Positions 7,785 to 16,216 of a stretch of 50,126 nt of DNA are shown piece after piece. Every line of letters starts with the position of its first letter. Within the stretch, counting starts at the first letter, position 1. The translations under genes were made by a program, and so were the position numbers. Below the pieces are notes generated by a model, which ran no database searches, had not been told where the DNA came from, and saw only the letters and a program-made list of their open reading frames with translations. Origin of the DNA: an uncultured Selenomonadales bacterium (GTDB lineage: Bacteria; Bacillota; Negativicutes; Selenomonadales; Selenomonadaceae); NCBI GenBank assembly GCA_947165145.1, contig CAMUZG010000016.1, positions 1 through 50,126 on the forward strand. Direction: 5' to 3'.

Positions 7785-9071
7785 GTGAATTTGAAAAAAT
7801 CTGCCGCCGCGTTTGCCGAAGCCAAACAATTCATGCCTGGTGGCGTCAATAGCCCCGTTCGTTCGTTTTCAAGCGTCAATTCAAATCCGCCGTTCATTTC
7901 GCACGGCTCAGGAAGCCATATTTTCGACATTGACGGCAACGAGTACATCGATTACGTTTTGAGTTGGGGTCCGCTGATTCTCGGTCATGCTCACGAAAAA
8001 ATTGTTGTCGCGCTGAAAAATGCTGTCGAACGCGGCACCAGTTACGGGGCTCCGACTTTGCTTGAAACTCAACTTGCGCGGCTCGTGCAGAAAATTTTTC
8101 CGTCAATGGAAGTCATGCGCATGGTAAATTCGGGCACCGAGGCCACGATGAGCGCGTTACGTGTCGCCAGAGGTTTTACTCGTCGCGAAAAAATTGTCAA
8201 GTTCGTCGGCTGTTATCACGGTCACAGCGATTCACTGCTCGTTAAGGCTGGTAGCGGCGCGGCGACGTTCGGAGAACCGTCAAGCCCAGGTGTCACGCGC
8301 GGAACTGCTCAAGACACGATAACTTTGCCTTACAACGACATTTCCGCTGTCGAAAAAATTTTTGCTCAATGCGGCGAAGAAATTGCGGCGATTATTGTTG
8401 AACCTGTCGCGGGGAATATGGGTCTTGTCTTGCCGAAAGAAAATTTTCTGCGCGGACTTCGCGACATCACAAAAAAATTCGGCGCGTTGTTGATTTTCGA
8501 TGAAGTTATGTGCGGCTTTCGAGTTGCGCTCGGTGGTGCACAGGAAAAATATCACGTCACGCCCGATTTGACTTGTCTCGGCAAAATTATCGGCGGCGGC
8601 TTACCGTGTGCGGCTTACGGCGGTCGCGAAGACATAATGCGCAACGTTTCCCCCGACGGAAAAATTTATCAAGCGGGAACGTTGAGCGGCAATCCGTTGG
8701 CGATGACTGCAGGCATTGAAACGTTGACAGTTTTGCTTGAAGACAATTTGACCGAAAAAATTTCCGCGAAGACTTCAAAGCTCGTTGCTGGTATCCGTGA
8801 CGCCGCGCAGGTTGCAAACGTGACGATTCAAACAGCTCAAGCCGGTTCGATGTTCGGAATTTTTTTCAGTGCGCAACCCGTCACGAACTTCGACGAATCA
8901 GCCGCCGCCAATCAAGAGCAGTTCAAAAAATTTTTCGTGTCGATGTTGGAGCAGGGAATTTACCTTGCGCCGTCGCAATTTGAAACGCTGTTCATGTCGG
9001 CAGTTCATTCGGACGAAGACATTGCACGAACGATTGACGCGGCAGGAAAAGCTTTCGAGGTATGCAGATGA
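7785..9071 (+). CDS. hemL: Glutamate-1-semialdehyde 2,1-aminomutase
   Basis: This PLP enzyme converts glutamate-1-semialdehyde to 5-aminolevulinate in the C5 route of tetrapyrrole (haem, cobalamin) synthesis. The 428 residues contain the family signatures [57 protein letters not shown] and the PLP lysine in [11 protein letters not shown]. Length is normal for the family. GTG 7785 is chosen because AAGGAGGT (7771-7778) lies 6 nt upstream. It is the first gene of a + strand run to 13461; its TGA overlaps the start of the heptose kinase (ATGA), implying translational coupling. No other haem gene is near. Confidence 0.96.
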   Translation: MNLKKSAAAFAEAKQFMPGGVNSPVRSFSSVNSNPPFISHGSGSHIFDIDGNEYIDYVLSWGPLILGHAHEKIVVALKNAVERGTSYGAPTLLETQLARLVQKIFPSMEVMRMVNSGTEATMSALRVARGFTRREKIVKFVGCYHGHSDSLLVKAGSGAATFGEPSSPGVTRGTAQDTITLPYNDISAVEKIFAQCGEEIAAIIVEPVAGNMGLVLPKENFLRGLRDITKKFGALLIFDEVMCGFRVALGGAQEKYHVTPDLTCLGKIIGGGLPCAAYGGREDIMRNVSPDGKIYQAGTLSGNPLAMTAGIETLTVLLEDNLTEKISAKTSKLVAGIRDAAQVANVTIQTAQAGSMFGIFFSAQPVTNFDESAAANQEQFKKFFVSMLEQGIYLAPSQFETLFMSAVHSDEDIARTIDAAGKAFEVCR

Positions 9072-10036
9072 TTGACGAACTGAAAAATTTTGTCGCAAAC
9101 GATATGAGCGCGTGCAAAGTTCTTGTCGTCGGCGATGTCATGCTGGATAAGTATTATTTCGGCGAAGTTACGCGCATTTCGCCAGAAGCTCCCGTCCCGA
9201 TTGCCCGCGTCCTCAACGTCAAGGAAACTCTCGGCGGCGCGGCGAACGTCGTGCACAATCTGGCATTGCTCGGCTGTCAAACGTCGATAATCGGGCAAAT
9301 CGGCGCGGACAATCACGGCGAAATTTTTTTGAGCAAGCTGAACAAACTCGGCGTTAATTTTTCCGGCGTGATTGAAACGTCAAAGCCCACGACAACGAAA
9401 ATCCGCGTGATTAGCGGTCATCAGCAGATGCTTCGGCTTGACTTCGAGGACGCGACCGAAATTGACGGCTCCGCGACTGAACAGCTGTTGGAAAATTTTT
9501 CTGCGCAGTTGCCGAACGTCGACGCGGTGATTGTCTCCGATTACGGCAAAGGCGTCTGCACGAAGAAAATTTGCCGCGAAATTATCGGCGCGTGTCGTGC
9601 GCTGAAAAAATTCGTCGTCGTCGACCCGAAAGGCGATAATTGGCAGAAATATTTCGACGCAAGTTTCATCACGCCGAATTTAAAGGAACTCAACGCTGTT
9701 CTGCCGAAAAAAATTTCCAACGACGACAATCAAATTGCCGAGGCGGCTCAAAAAATCGTCGACGAATTCAATCTGCGCGGACTGGTCGTGACTCGTTCGG
9801 CGCAAGGATTGAGCTTGATTGACGGCGAAAAAATTTCCCACATCAAGGCGCGTGCTCAAGAAGTCTTCGACGTGTCCGGCGCGGGCGACACGGTCATTGC
9901 AGTATTCGCGTTGGCTTTGGCTGGGAAATTAAATTCTGCGGCGGCGGCTTACCTTGCGAACGTTGCGGCAGGCGTCGTCGTTGCAAAAGTCGGAACCTAC
10001 GCTGTTGCCCGCGAAGAATTGTTAAACGCTTTGTGA
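9068..10036 (+). CDS. rfaE1: D-glycero-beta-D-manno-heptose-7-phosphate kinase (kinase-only HldE/RfaE1)
   Basis: This is a PfkB/ribokinase-type kinase of about 322 residues. It matches the kinase half of HldE, which phosphorylates heptose-7-phosphate for ADP-heptose, the precursor of the inner core of lipopolysaccharide. Seen: [64 protein letters not shown] and the catalytic loop [11 protein letters not shown]. The adenylyltransferase (HldE C-terminal) domain is absent and must be a separate gene. Start: ATG 9068 forms an ATGA overlap with the hemL stop and sits 7 nt from GAGG; ATG 9062 is too close to that site. Confidence 0.9.
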   Translation: MIDELKNFVANDMSACKVLVVGDVMLDKYYFGEVTRISPEAPVPIARVLNVKETLGGAANVVHNLALLGCQTSIIGQIGADNHGEIFLSKLNKLGVNFSGVIETSKPTTTKIRVISGHQQMLRLDFEDATEIDGSATEQLLENFSAQLPNVDAVIVSDYGKGVCTKKICREIIGACRALKKFVVVDPKGDNWQKYFDASFITPNLKELNAVLPKKISNDDNQIAEAAQKIVDEFNLRGLVVTRSAQGLSLIDGEKISHIKARAQEVFDVSGAGDTVIAVFALALAGKLNSAAAAYLANVAAGVVVAKVGTYAVAREELLNAL

Positions 10037-10050
10037 GGAGGAATATTTTT

Positions 10051-11244
10051 ATGGAATTCAATGTGAGCAACAAACAGCTGACGATTTTTCTTGACGGGCG
10101 AATTGATTCAAACAACGTCGCGGCGATTGAAAAGGAAGTTGCGGCGATTGCGGCTGATAATCCCGATTGCGAACTGATTTTCGACGCTGACGCCTTGATT
10201 TACATTTCAAGTGCTGGCTTGCGTTTTCTGATGAAATTCCGCAAATCTCGCGGGAAAATTACCGTCACGAACGTCTCGAAGGAAGTTTTCGATATTTTTG
10301 ACATGACGGGCTTCACGAAACTTTTCGACGTGCAAAAGAAGTTGCGCAACGTTTCAATCGACGGCTGCGCGGAAGTTGGCTCCGGCTTGAGCAGCAAAGT
10401 TTATCGAATCGACGCGGACACGATCATCAAGGTTTACGACAAAAAAGTTCCCTACTACAAAATCACGCGCGAAATTGATTTGGCGAAGAAAGCTTTTCTT
10501 GCGGGCATTCCGACGGCGATTTCCTATGACATTGTTCGTTGCGGCGAAAATTACGGCGTGGTCTTCGAAATGATTGCCAATGCCAAAAATGTCGGCGAAT
10601 CGCTCGTTGCTGACGGTGGCGCAAATTTCGACGTCATCATGAAAAAATTCGCCGCGATGTTGAAACTCATGCACCAAACCGAGGTCAGCGACGATTACGG
10701 CTTGCCTTCGATAAAGGGCACGTGGCTCGATTGGGCGGAAGGCATGAAGCAATTTTACACCGCCGACGAATTCAAGCAACTTGAGCGGATGATTTTGGCT
10801 GTCCCCGACAGGAAAACGATTGTCCACTGCGATTTTCATTCGGGCAACACGATGTATCAAGCCGGCGAGATTGTCGTTATCGATATGGCTGATGTCGGCT
10901 ACGCGCACCCGATATTTGATTTCGCGGCGGGCTCATTCCATAATATGGTTCGCAATCAGTCGAACGTTCAGCGGGCATTGAGCTTATCGGCGGACAACAT
11001 TGCAAGATATTGGGACGCGCTACTCGTGAATTACTTTGAGACGAACGACACGACCAAACTTGACGCGTTGAAGGAAATTTTCCTGGCGTTTGCGTATTTG
11101 AGAGCCGCACTCTTCCCGATGAAACACGTACAAATTCCCGACGAGAGCAAACAAAATTACGTGGCGAGTGCACGCAAAAATTTCTTTCCAAATATCGATT
11201 GGGCACTCAAACAAGCCGCGCAGTTGCAGTCTTTAGAGTTGTGA
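10051..11244 (+). CDS. STAS domain fused to an aminoglycoside-phosphotransferase-like kinase
   Basis: Two domains are fused in 397 residues. The first 100 or so residues are a STAS (anti-sigma antagonist) domain: LTIFLDGRIDSNN, then LIYISSAGLRFLMKF, with the serines of the phosphorylatable SSAG site present, as in SpoIIAA/RsbV. The rest is a small-molecule-kinase fold: a glycine-rich loop (EVGSGLSSKVYRI), the lysine in TIIKVYDKK, the catalytic HCDFHSGNTMY and the metal-binding VIDMADVG. It resembles a family of predicted kinases known as TIGR02172; the substrate is unknown. ATG 10051 lies 8 nt after AGGAGG (10037-10042), 14 bp after the heptose kinase. The neighbours suggest a sugar or envelope substrate, but this is only inference. 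Confidence 0.8.
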   Translation: MEFNVSNKQLTIFLDGRIDSNNVAAIEKEVAAIAADNPDCELIFDADALIYISSAGLRFLMKFRKSRGKITVTNVSKEVFDIFDMTGFTKLFDVQKKLRNVSIDGCAEVGSGLSSKVYRIDADTIIKVYDKKVPYYKITREIDLAKKAFLAGIPTAISYDIVRCGENYGVVFEMIANAKNVGESLVADGGANFDVIMKKFAAMLKLMHQTEVSDDYGLPSIKGTWLDWAEGMKQFYTADEFKQLERMILAVPDRKTIVHCDFHSGNTMYQAGEIVVIDMADVGYAHPIFDFAAGSFHNMVRNQSNVQRALSLSADNIARYWDALLVNYFETNDTTKLDALKEIFLAFAYLRAALFPMKHVQIPDESKQNYVASARKNFFPNIDWALKQAAQLQSLEL

Positions 11245-11268
11245 GCGATTGAAAGGAGATTTTTTGTA

Positions 11269-11394
11269 TTGGATTTGAACATTCCGCTTTCAAGGCGCGA
11301 TTTCATGAAGTTGGAAGGATTTACGACCGCGGGAGCAATTTTGAATCCTTCTTCTGAAAACGACGAGCTTATCAGCAGAAAGGAAGTTTCCAAC
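11269..11394 (+). other. Tat-like leader segment in frame with deoD
   Basis: The segment is 42 codons long and open in frame with deoD. It contains SRRDFMK followed by a short TTAGAIL stretch, as in the first residues of Tat-exported oxidoreductases. The two Shine-Dalgarno sequences (11252-11258 and about 11379-11385) suggest either alternative starts or a decayed signal-peptide gene fused to deoD. Confidence 0.5.
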
Positions 11395-12138
11395 ATGGCA
11401 TCAATTCACATTGCGGCTGAAGTCGGCGAAGTTGCCGAAAAAGTTTTATTGCCCGGCGATCCCGTTCGCGCAAAAATTATCGCTGAAAATTTTTTGACCG
11501 ACGTGCACCAATACACCGCTATAAGAAATATTTTCGGCTTCACGGGCAAATACAAGGGCGAACGCGTCTCGATTCAGGCGACGGGCATGGGCATTCCGTC
11601 AATCTCGATTTATCTGCACGAACTGATTGAGGTTTTTGGCGTGAAGAAATTGATTCGCGTCGGGACGTGCGGCGGCATGAACGAAAATATTCGTCTGCGC
11701 GACGTGGTTATTGCTCAAGGCTCGTCGACGGACTCTTCAATCGTCAACCAAGTTTTCGGCGGCGTCGTGAACTTTTCGTTGCTTGCGGATTTCGATTTGC
11801 TCAGAAAGTCGGTTGAAGTCTCGGAACGTTTGAATTTGCCCGTGAAGGTCGGCAACGTCATCTGCGTGGATTTGTTCTACAACGATTACGATGACGTTAA
11901 CGGCACGTTCAGCGACGGCAAGCACACTTTCAACGACAAATTGCGCCGTCACGGGATTTTGGCTGTCGAAATGGAGAGTGCGGCACTTTATCTGCACGCG
12001 GCGGCTGCTAACGTTCAAGCTTTGGGCATTTTCACGGTCAGCGATGATTTGTGGCGCAATGAACGTTGCACGGTGTCGGAACGCGAAAATTCTTTCAACG
12101 ACATGACTACAATCGCGCTGGAGACAATTATCTGTTGA
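11269..12138 (+). CDS. deoD: Purine nucleoside phosphorylase (DeoD type) with an N-terminal Tat-like extension
   Basis: From residue 43 on (ATG 11395) this is a standard hexameric DeoD phosphorylase, cleaving purine (deoxy)nucleosides with phosphate: MASIHIAAEVGEVAEKVLLPGDPVRAK, ATGMGIPSISIYLHEL, RVGTCGG, VEMESAALY and the active-site Asp in VSDDL. The 42 residues before it are unusual: PLSRRDFMKLEGFTTAGAIL looks like the start of a twin-arginine signal peptide. TTG 11269 has AAAGGAG 10 nt upstream; ATG 11395 has its own AAAGGAAG. Both starts are possible, and 11395 gives the normal family length (247 aa). The hydrophobic stretch is short and no clear signal-peptidase site follows, so export is doubtful. 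Confidence 0.88.
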   Translation: MDLNIPLSRRDFMKLEGFTTAGAILNPSSENDELISRKEVSNMASIHIAAEVGEVAEKVLLPGDPVRAKIIAENFLTDVHQYTAIRNIFGFTGKYKGERVSIQATGMGIPSISIYLHELIEVFGVKKLIRVGTCGGMNENIRLRDVVIAQGSSTDSSIVNQVFGGVVNFSLLADFDLLRKSVEVSERLNLPVKVGNVICVDLFYNDYDDVNGTFSDGKHTFNDKLRRHGILAVEMESAALYLHAAAANVQALGIFTVSDDLWRNERCTVSERENSFNDMTTIALETIIC

Positions 12139-12147
12139 GATGACGAC

Positions 12148-13461
12148 ATGAAAAATTTGGTTATGGGCGTGGCGAAGAGCTACGCCTGGAAAGACTTGGA
12201 GCCGTTCGTTGCGTCTTGCAAAAAAAATTGCCCCGACACGGAGATTGTTATGTTTGTCGACGACATCAGCGACTTCACCCGCGCACAGTTGATTCGTGAA
12301 GGTGTAAAGCTTATTGACATCTCCTCAACCTTAAAAGCCGTCATGATAATTAATTTGCGCTGGAAGATGTATTTGGATTTTCTTGAACAATTCGGCGACA
12401 ATTACGCTCAAATCTTTGTTGCCGACACCCGCGACGTTGTCTTTCAAGGCGACCCGTTCGCGCCGTTCAAAAATTTTTCAAAATGGCTGGGCTATCCGAC
12501 GGAACTGGAAACGATTGGCGGAAGATATAAGGTGAACTACAATTGGCTTGTCAGTCGTTTTGGCAAAGCGGAGGCGGATAAACTTGTCGACAAGCAAATT
12601 ATCTGTTGCGGCACGGTCATTGCCTCTAATAACGAGATGAAAATTTTCTGCCGCATGATGTGGGACGCTTTGCAAGATGACACCGTTTGGGGGCACGAGC
12701 AAGCTGTGATGAATTATCTCGTCCACAACAACCTCCTGCCGATTGAGAACCTGATTGAACTGGACGTTAACAGCGGCGCGATTTTTACCAACGCTCAGAT
12801 TAAGAACAACAAAACTCAGGGCGATTTCATTCTGCGCGGCGACGGCGGCATTCCAGCTGTAGTACATCAATACGACCGTCATGCAGAATTGGTCAGACTT
12901 GTCGACAAAGTCTATCGCGACAAAAATTTTTCTGCCGACGAACGCTTCACTGACCCGCGTAGCGTCTTGGAGCAAGCGGAACATCTTTTGTTTCTTGGCA
13001 AAATCAACGACACGGCGCGGTTGTTCCTGAATGTTGACGATAAAAACTTTGGCGAAGAAATCAATCGACTGTCAAAACTTTGGGAGCGAATTTTGAGCAA
13101 TGTCCTTGTGCCCGCAATCGGCTACTTGGAATTTTCGGTGCAAAACGCGTTGCTCACCGCGCGGAACATTTCCTTTCAGCAGTTGAACAAAATCTGTATG
13201 CTACTGATTCATTCGGTAAAAAATCGCCGCGCCGTGTTGCCACGATTCAAATTGGTCATTGCTCAACATCTGGTAACTGTCCTTGAGCAAACTGTCAAAG
13301 CAAACTTAGCCGAGCCGTCGTTTCAGTGTATTGACTTTGTCAACGCCTTGGATGTGCCGCCGAACAAAAATTTCTACTTCCTTGCGGCGGATGCGTACAA
13401 AACTTTCGGGCGCAAGGAACAAGCACTCGCGGCTTACAAAAAAGCTCTCGAACTCGACTGA
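12148..13461 (+). CDS. Putative glycosyltransferase with C-terminal TPR-like region
   Basis: A soluble protein of 437 residues. The N-terminal 270 or so residues look like a GT-A glycosyltransferase: NLVMGVAKSYAWKDLEPFVASC, then the metal-site region QIFVADTRDVVFQGDPF (a DxRD variant of DxD, as in GT8/GT77-like proteins), and later WGHEQAVMNYLVH. The C-terminus is helical and ends in a tetratricopeptide-like unit (YFLAADAYKTFGRKEQALAAYKKALELD). The start ATG is 9 bp after deoD, and it ends the + strand run begun by hemL. Donor and acceptor are unknown; surface polysaccharide or flagellin glycosylation would fit the neighbourhood but is not shown. Confidence 0.65.
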   Translation: MKNLVMGVAKSYAWKDLEPFVASCKKNCPDTEIVMFVDDISDFTRAQLIREGVKLIDISSTLKAVMIINLRWKMYLDFLEQFGDNYAQIFVADTRDVVFQGDPFAPFKNFSKWLGYPTELETIGGRYKVNYNWLVSRFGKAEADKLVDKQIICCGTVIASNNEMKIFCRMMWDALQDDTVWGHEQAVMNYLVHNNLLPIENLIELDVNSGAIFTNAQIKNNKTQGDFILRGDGGIPAVVHQYDRHAELVRLVDKVYRDKNFSADERFTDPRSVLEQAEHLLFLGKINDTARLFLNVDDKNFGEEINRLSKLWERILSNVLVPAIGYLEFSVQNALLTARNISFQQLNKICMLLIHSVKNRRAVLPRFKLVIAQHLVTVLEQTVKANLAEPSFQCIDFVNALDVPPNKNFYFLAADAYKTFGRKEQALAAYKKALELD

Positions 13462-13486
13462 AGCCGACCGCCGCCAAAAAAAATTT

Positions 13487-13514
13487 TTGCCATGAAATGA
13501 TTTTCTGATATAAT
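13487..13514 (+). promoter_or_regulatory. Promoter for flhF-flhG
   Basis: TTGCCA at 13487-13492, 16 bp, then TATAAT at 13509-13514, preceded by TGA (extended -10). It is one of the best sigma-A-type promoters in the window and implies that flhF-flhG is expressed independently of sigma-28. Confidence 0.7.
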
Positions 13515-13560
13515 TTCCTACGGAATTTAAATTAGTTAAGCATTTTGGTGGTGATTTTGT

Positions 13561-15147
13561 TTGCAGATAAAAGTTTTTAAAGCCGGCAACATGAAAGACG
13601 CCATGACTGCAATGAAGGCGGAGCTCGGCGATGAAGCTGTTATATTGCACAGCAAGAAATATAAAGAAGGCGGACTGTTGGGCATTGGTAGCCGCGAAGT
13701 CGTCGAGATAACTGCGGCGGTCGAAGAAAATTCAATGCCGAAAAAACAGGAGCCTCAGCGAACGACTGCGCCCGCCTCCGTTGTGAATCGTTACAAGACC
13801 GACGGAACTGCTCAAGGCGTGGCTGAAGCTGAACAGAACGTCGAACAGAGCAATCAGATTGATTCGCTCGTTGAAAAAGTTTCTGCGCAAAAAAATTCCG
13901 ACGTCGACGAAAAATCTGAATCTAAACCTGCTGAAGAATCTAAACCTGTCGATGAATCTAAGCCCGCTGGAGAATCTAAGCCTGTCGATGAATCTAAGCC
14001 CGCCGAAGAATCTAAGCCTGTCGATGAATCTAAGCCCGCTGAAGAATCTAAGCCCGCTGAAGAATCTAAGCCCGCCGACGAATCGCAACCTGCTGACGAA
14101 TCGACAACGCCGCAACCAAACGCCGCATTCACGCAGGAACAAATGGCTCAGACGCAGGCAATGATTATGGCGCAGTTCAATCAAATGCAGATGATGCAAC
14201 AGGCGGCAATCGCTCAAGCACAGGCAGCCGAACAGCTCCGCATTCAACAAGAACAGTCCGCGCAGTCGCCGCCGAACGAAGACAAAATCCGCCGCCTTGA
14301 AGACGAAATCGCGCAGATGAAAGCATTGCTCGCCGAAGTCTTAGGTCGCGACTCGAAACGCGGCACGCTCTCTCTGCACGAGGCAATGAAACTGCAAGAA
14401 GTCGACGAAGAAATTTTAACTGAAATGGCAACGCAATCGAACCCTGGCGACACGCTCGTTGATGTTCATTCGCCCACTGCAAAAGCGACGCTGACAAAAT
14501 ATCTGACTGATCACATGCTCTTTTCGGACGGAATAAAACTCAATCGGCACGGCGTGAGGATTGTCGCATTGCTCGGCACAACGGGCGTCGGCAAAACTAC
14601 AACGCTCGCCAAAATCGCCGCAAAATTCGTCTTGGAACAACGCACAAACGCCGCACTAATCACCGCTGACACTTACCGCATTTCCGCCGTCGAACAGCTC
14701 AAAACTTATTCGGACATTCTCGAACTGCCGCTGGAAATCGTTTACAATCCGCAGGAGCTTAGCTCGGCAATCGAACGTTACCGCGACAAAGAATTGATTC
14801 TGATTGATACCGCCGGTCGCAGTCAGCACAACGAATATCAAATGCGCGAACTGGAAGATTTCCTGCGAGTCAATCCGCGTATCGAAAAACATCTGGTCAT
14901 CAGCGCAACGACCAAATTAACCGACGCCCGCCAGATTATGAATAAATTTTCGCAAGTCAATCCCGACAAAATCATTTTCACGAAGACCGACGAGACAAGT
15001 AGCCTGGGCATGATTATAAATCTTTTGCGCGATACAAAATACGCGCTGTCATACGTCACAACGGGGCAAAGCGTCCCCGACGACATTGAACGCGCGACCG
15101 TCGACGTGCTGACGAATTTTCTGATGAGAAAAGTCGACGAGTTGTGA
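13561..15147 (+). CDS. flhF: Flagellar SRP-type GTPase FlhF
   Basis: FlhF is the third SRP GTPase, a membrane-associated protein that sets flagellar placement. The 528 residues divide into an N-terminal segment (QIKVFKAGNMKDAMTAMKAELGDEAVILHSKK, about 1-60), a low-complexity linker including ten ESKPAE-type hexapeptides (about 120-179), a Gln/Met-rich stretch (about 195-240), and the NG domain with P-loop GTTGVGKTTTLAKIAAKF (about 338-355), ADTYRISAVEQL, DTAGRS and TKTDE. It is longer than the roughly 370-430 residues usual for FlhF because of the linker. Start: TTG 13561, preceded by GGTGGTGA; no upstream start exists. flhG follows after 14 bp. Confidence 0.95.
   Translation: MQIKVFKAGNMKDAMTAMKAELGDEAVILHSKKYKEGGLLGIGSREVVEITAAVEENSMPKKQEPQRTTAPASVVNRYKTDGTAQGVAEAEQNVEQSNQIDSLVEKVSAQKNSDVDEKSESKPAEESKPVDESKPAGESKPVDESKPAEESKPVDESKPAEESKPAEESKPADESQPADESTTPQPNAAFTQEQMAQTQAMIMAQFNQMQMMQQAAIAQAQAAEQLRIQQEQSAQSPPNEDKIRRLEDEIAQMKALLAEVLGRDSKRGTLSLHEAMKLQEVDEEILTEMATQSNPGDTLVDVHSPTAKATLTKYLTDHMLFSDGIKLNRHGVRIVALLGTTGVGKTTTLAKIAAKFVLEQRTNAALITADTYRISAVEQLKTYSDILELPLEIVYNPQELSSAIERYRDKELILIDTAGRSQHNEYQMRELEDFLRVNPRIEKHLVISATTKLTDARQIMNKFSQVNPDKIIFTKTDETSSLGMIINLLRDTKYALSYVTTGQSVPDDIERATVDVLTNFLMRKVDEL
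13918..14097 (+). repeat. 18-bp tandem repeat inside flhF (10 units)
   Basis: Ten exact-length units of the type GAATCTAAGCCTGTCGAT encode ESKP followed by AE, VD, AG or AD. Units 2-7 alternate VD with A(E/G), so a 36-bp higher-order period is visible. The last unit reads ESQPAD. Confidence 0.95.
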
Positions 15148-15161
15148 AGAGGTATTGAATT

Positions 15162-16061
15162 ATGTCTGATCAAGCATCAAGGCTACGTGATTTAGTTGAG
15201 GAGATGGCTGAGGAAGAAGCGCAATCGAAGAGAGTCGGCGAACTTTCTTTTGGATTGTCGGAAAATACGCGTGTCATCGCCATAACGAGCGGCAAAGGCG
15301 GCGTCGGCAAAACAAATTTGGCGGTCAATCTTGCTGTCGCGTTGCAGTTGTCGGGCAAAAAAGTTATGGTAATCGACGCGGATATTGGCATGGCGAACGT
15401 TAATATTCTTATGGGCTCCGTCACGAACCGTAGCTTGATTGAACTTCTCGACGATGATGTTCAGCTCGAAGACGTGATTGTTGACGGTGCCGCCGGCGTG
15501 AAATATATTTCGGGCGTTGCGGGCGTCGAAGCGGCTTTGAATCTCAATCGCACCGAACAACGTCGACTGCACCGCAAACTCGGTCGTTGCTCCGAAATGG
15601 CGGACGTTATCATCATCGACACGGGCGCGGGCTTGAATCGCAACGTGATTGAATTCGTGCTTGCCGTCGAAGAAGTCCTGCTCATCACCACGCCCGAACC
15701 GACTGCGCTTGCCGACGCCTACGCCGTCATCAAAGCCTATTCGACGTACACCGAACGCCGCAACATCAAGCTTGTCGTCAATCGAATTCGCGACGAAGAA
15801 ATTTGCTACGAGGTCACCGAAAAAATAAATCAGACCACGAAAAAATTTCTTGGTCTGACGATTGATTATCTCGGTTACATTTACGAAGACAAAGCCGTTC
15901 TTGAAGCCGTGCAGAATCAAGAGCCGTTCGTTCTTTCGAAGCCTGATTCACCTGCGGCGCGTTGTATCGTTGAGATTGCAAACGGTCTGCTCAGCGGCGA
16001 AAAGATGAATTCCGTTTCCAGAGGTTGGCGCGGTTTTCTCGACCGATTGTTTGGCTATTGA
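15162..16061 (+). CDS. flhG: MinD/ParA-type ATPase FlhG
   Basis: FlhG (YlxH/FleN) controls flagellar number and acts on FlhF. The 299-residue protein has a short N-terminal stretch (SRLRDLVEEMAEEEAQ) of the kind that stimulates the FlhF GTPase. A deviant Walker A SGKGGVGKTNLA follows (about 43-54), then DADIGMANVNILMG, DTGAGLNRNVIEF and TTPEPTALADAYAVIKAY. The C-terminus should carry the membrane-targeting helix (GFLDRLFGY). The start ATG follows GAAGAGG. A strong terminator begins 5 bp after the stop, so flhF-flhG form a two-gene unit here. Confidence 0.95.
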   Translation: MSDQASRLRDLVEEMAEEEAQSKRVGELSFGLSENTRVIAITSGKGGVGKTNLAVNLAVALQLSGKKVMVIDADIGMANVNILMGSVTNRSLIELLDDDVQLEDVIVDGAAGVKYISGVAGVEAALNLNRTEQRRLHRKLGRCSEMADVIIIDTGAGLNRNVIEFVLAVEEVLLITTPEPTALADAYAVIKAYSTYTERRNIKLVVNRIRDEEICYEVTEKINQTTKKFLGLTIDYLGYIYEDKAVLEAVQNQEPFVLSKPDSPAARCIVEIANGLLSGEKMNSVSRGWRGFLDRLFGY

Positions 16062-16065
16062 ACAC

Positions 16066-16093
16066 AAGTTGCCCGCTCAAGGGCAACTTTTTT
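16066..16093 (+). terminator. Terminator of flhG
   Basis: A perfect 9-bp stem AAGTTGCCC/GGGCAACTT (16066-16074 and 16081-16089), loop GCTCAA, then a T run. The flanking CACA/TGTG extends the symmetry, so it may also act on the convergent kinase gene. Confidence 0.92.
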
Positions 16094-16115
16094 GTGTGTG
16101 ACGGTTATTTTTCCG

Positions 16116-16179
16116 CCTGACTGCGTTGCCGCACGTTTGACGTAGCGAACTACGCCTACGCGTTTGCGCCTTGTCAGCC
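16116..16179. repeat. Imperfect inverted repeat between flhG and the sensor kinase
   Basis: Centre CGTAG-CGAA-CTACG (16141-16154), with partly matching flanks ending in TGAC (16118) and GTCA (16173). It lies between convergent genes. It is found once in the window, so whether it is a dispersed repeat cannot be judged. Confidence 0.4.
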
Positions 16180-16216
16180 GAAAAAATTCCTCGCCACATT
16201 GCATTATCAACGCGTC

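Noticed and set aside
13732-14250. 172-codon - strand frame with LRF-rich repeats
   Set aside because: Antisense reading of the FlhF hexapeptide repeat.
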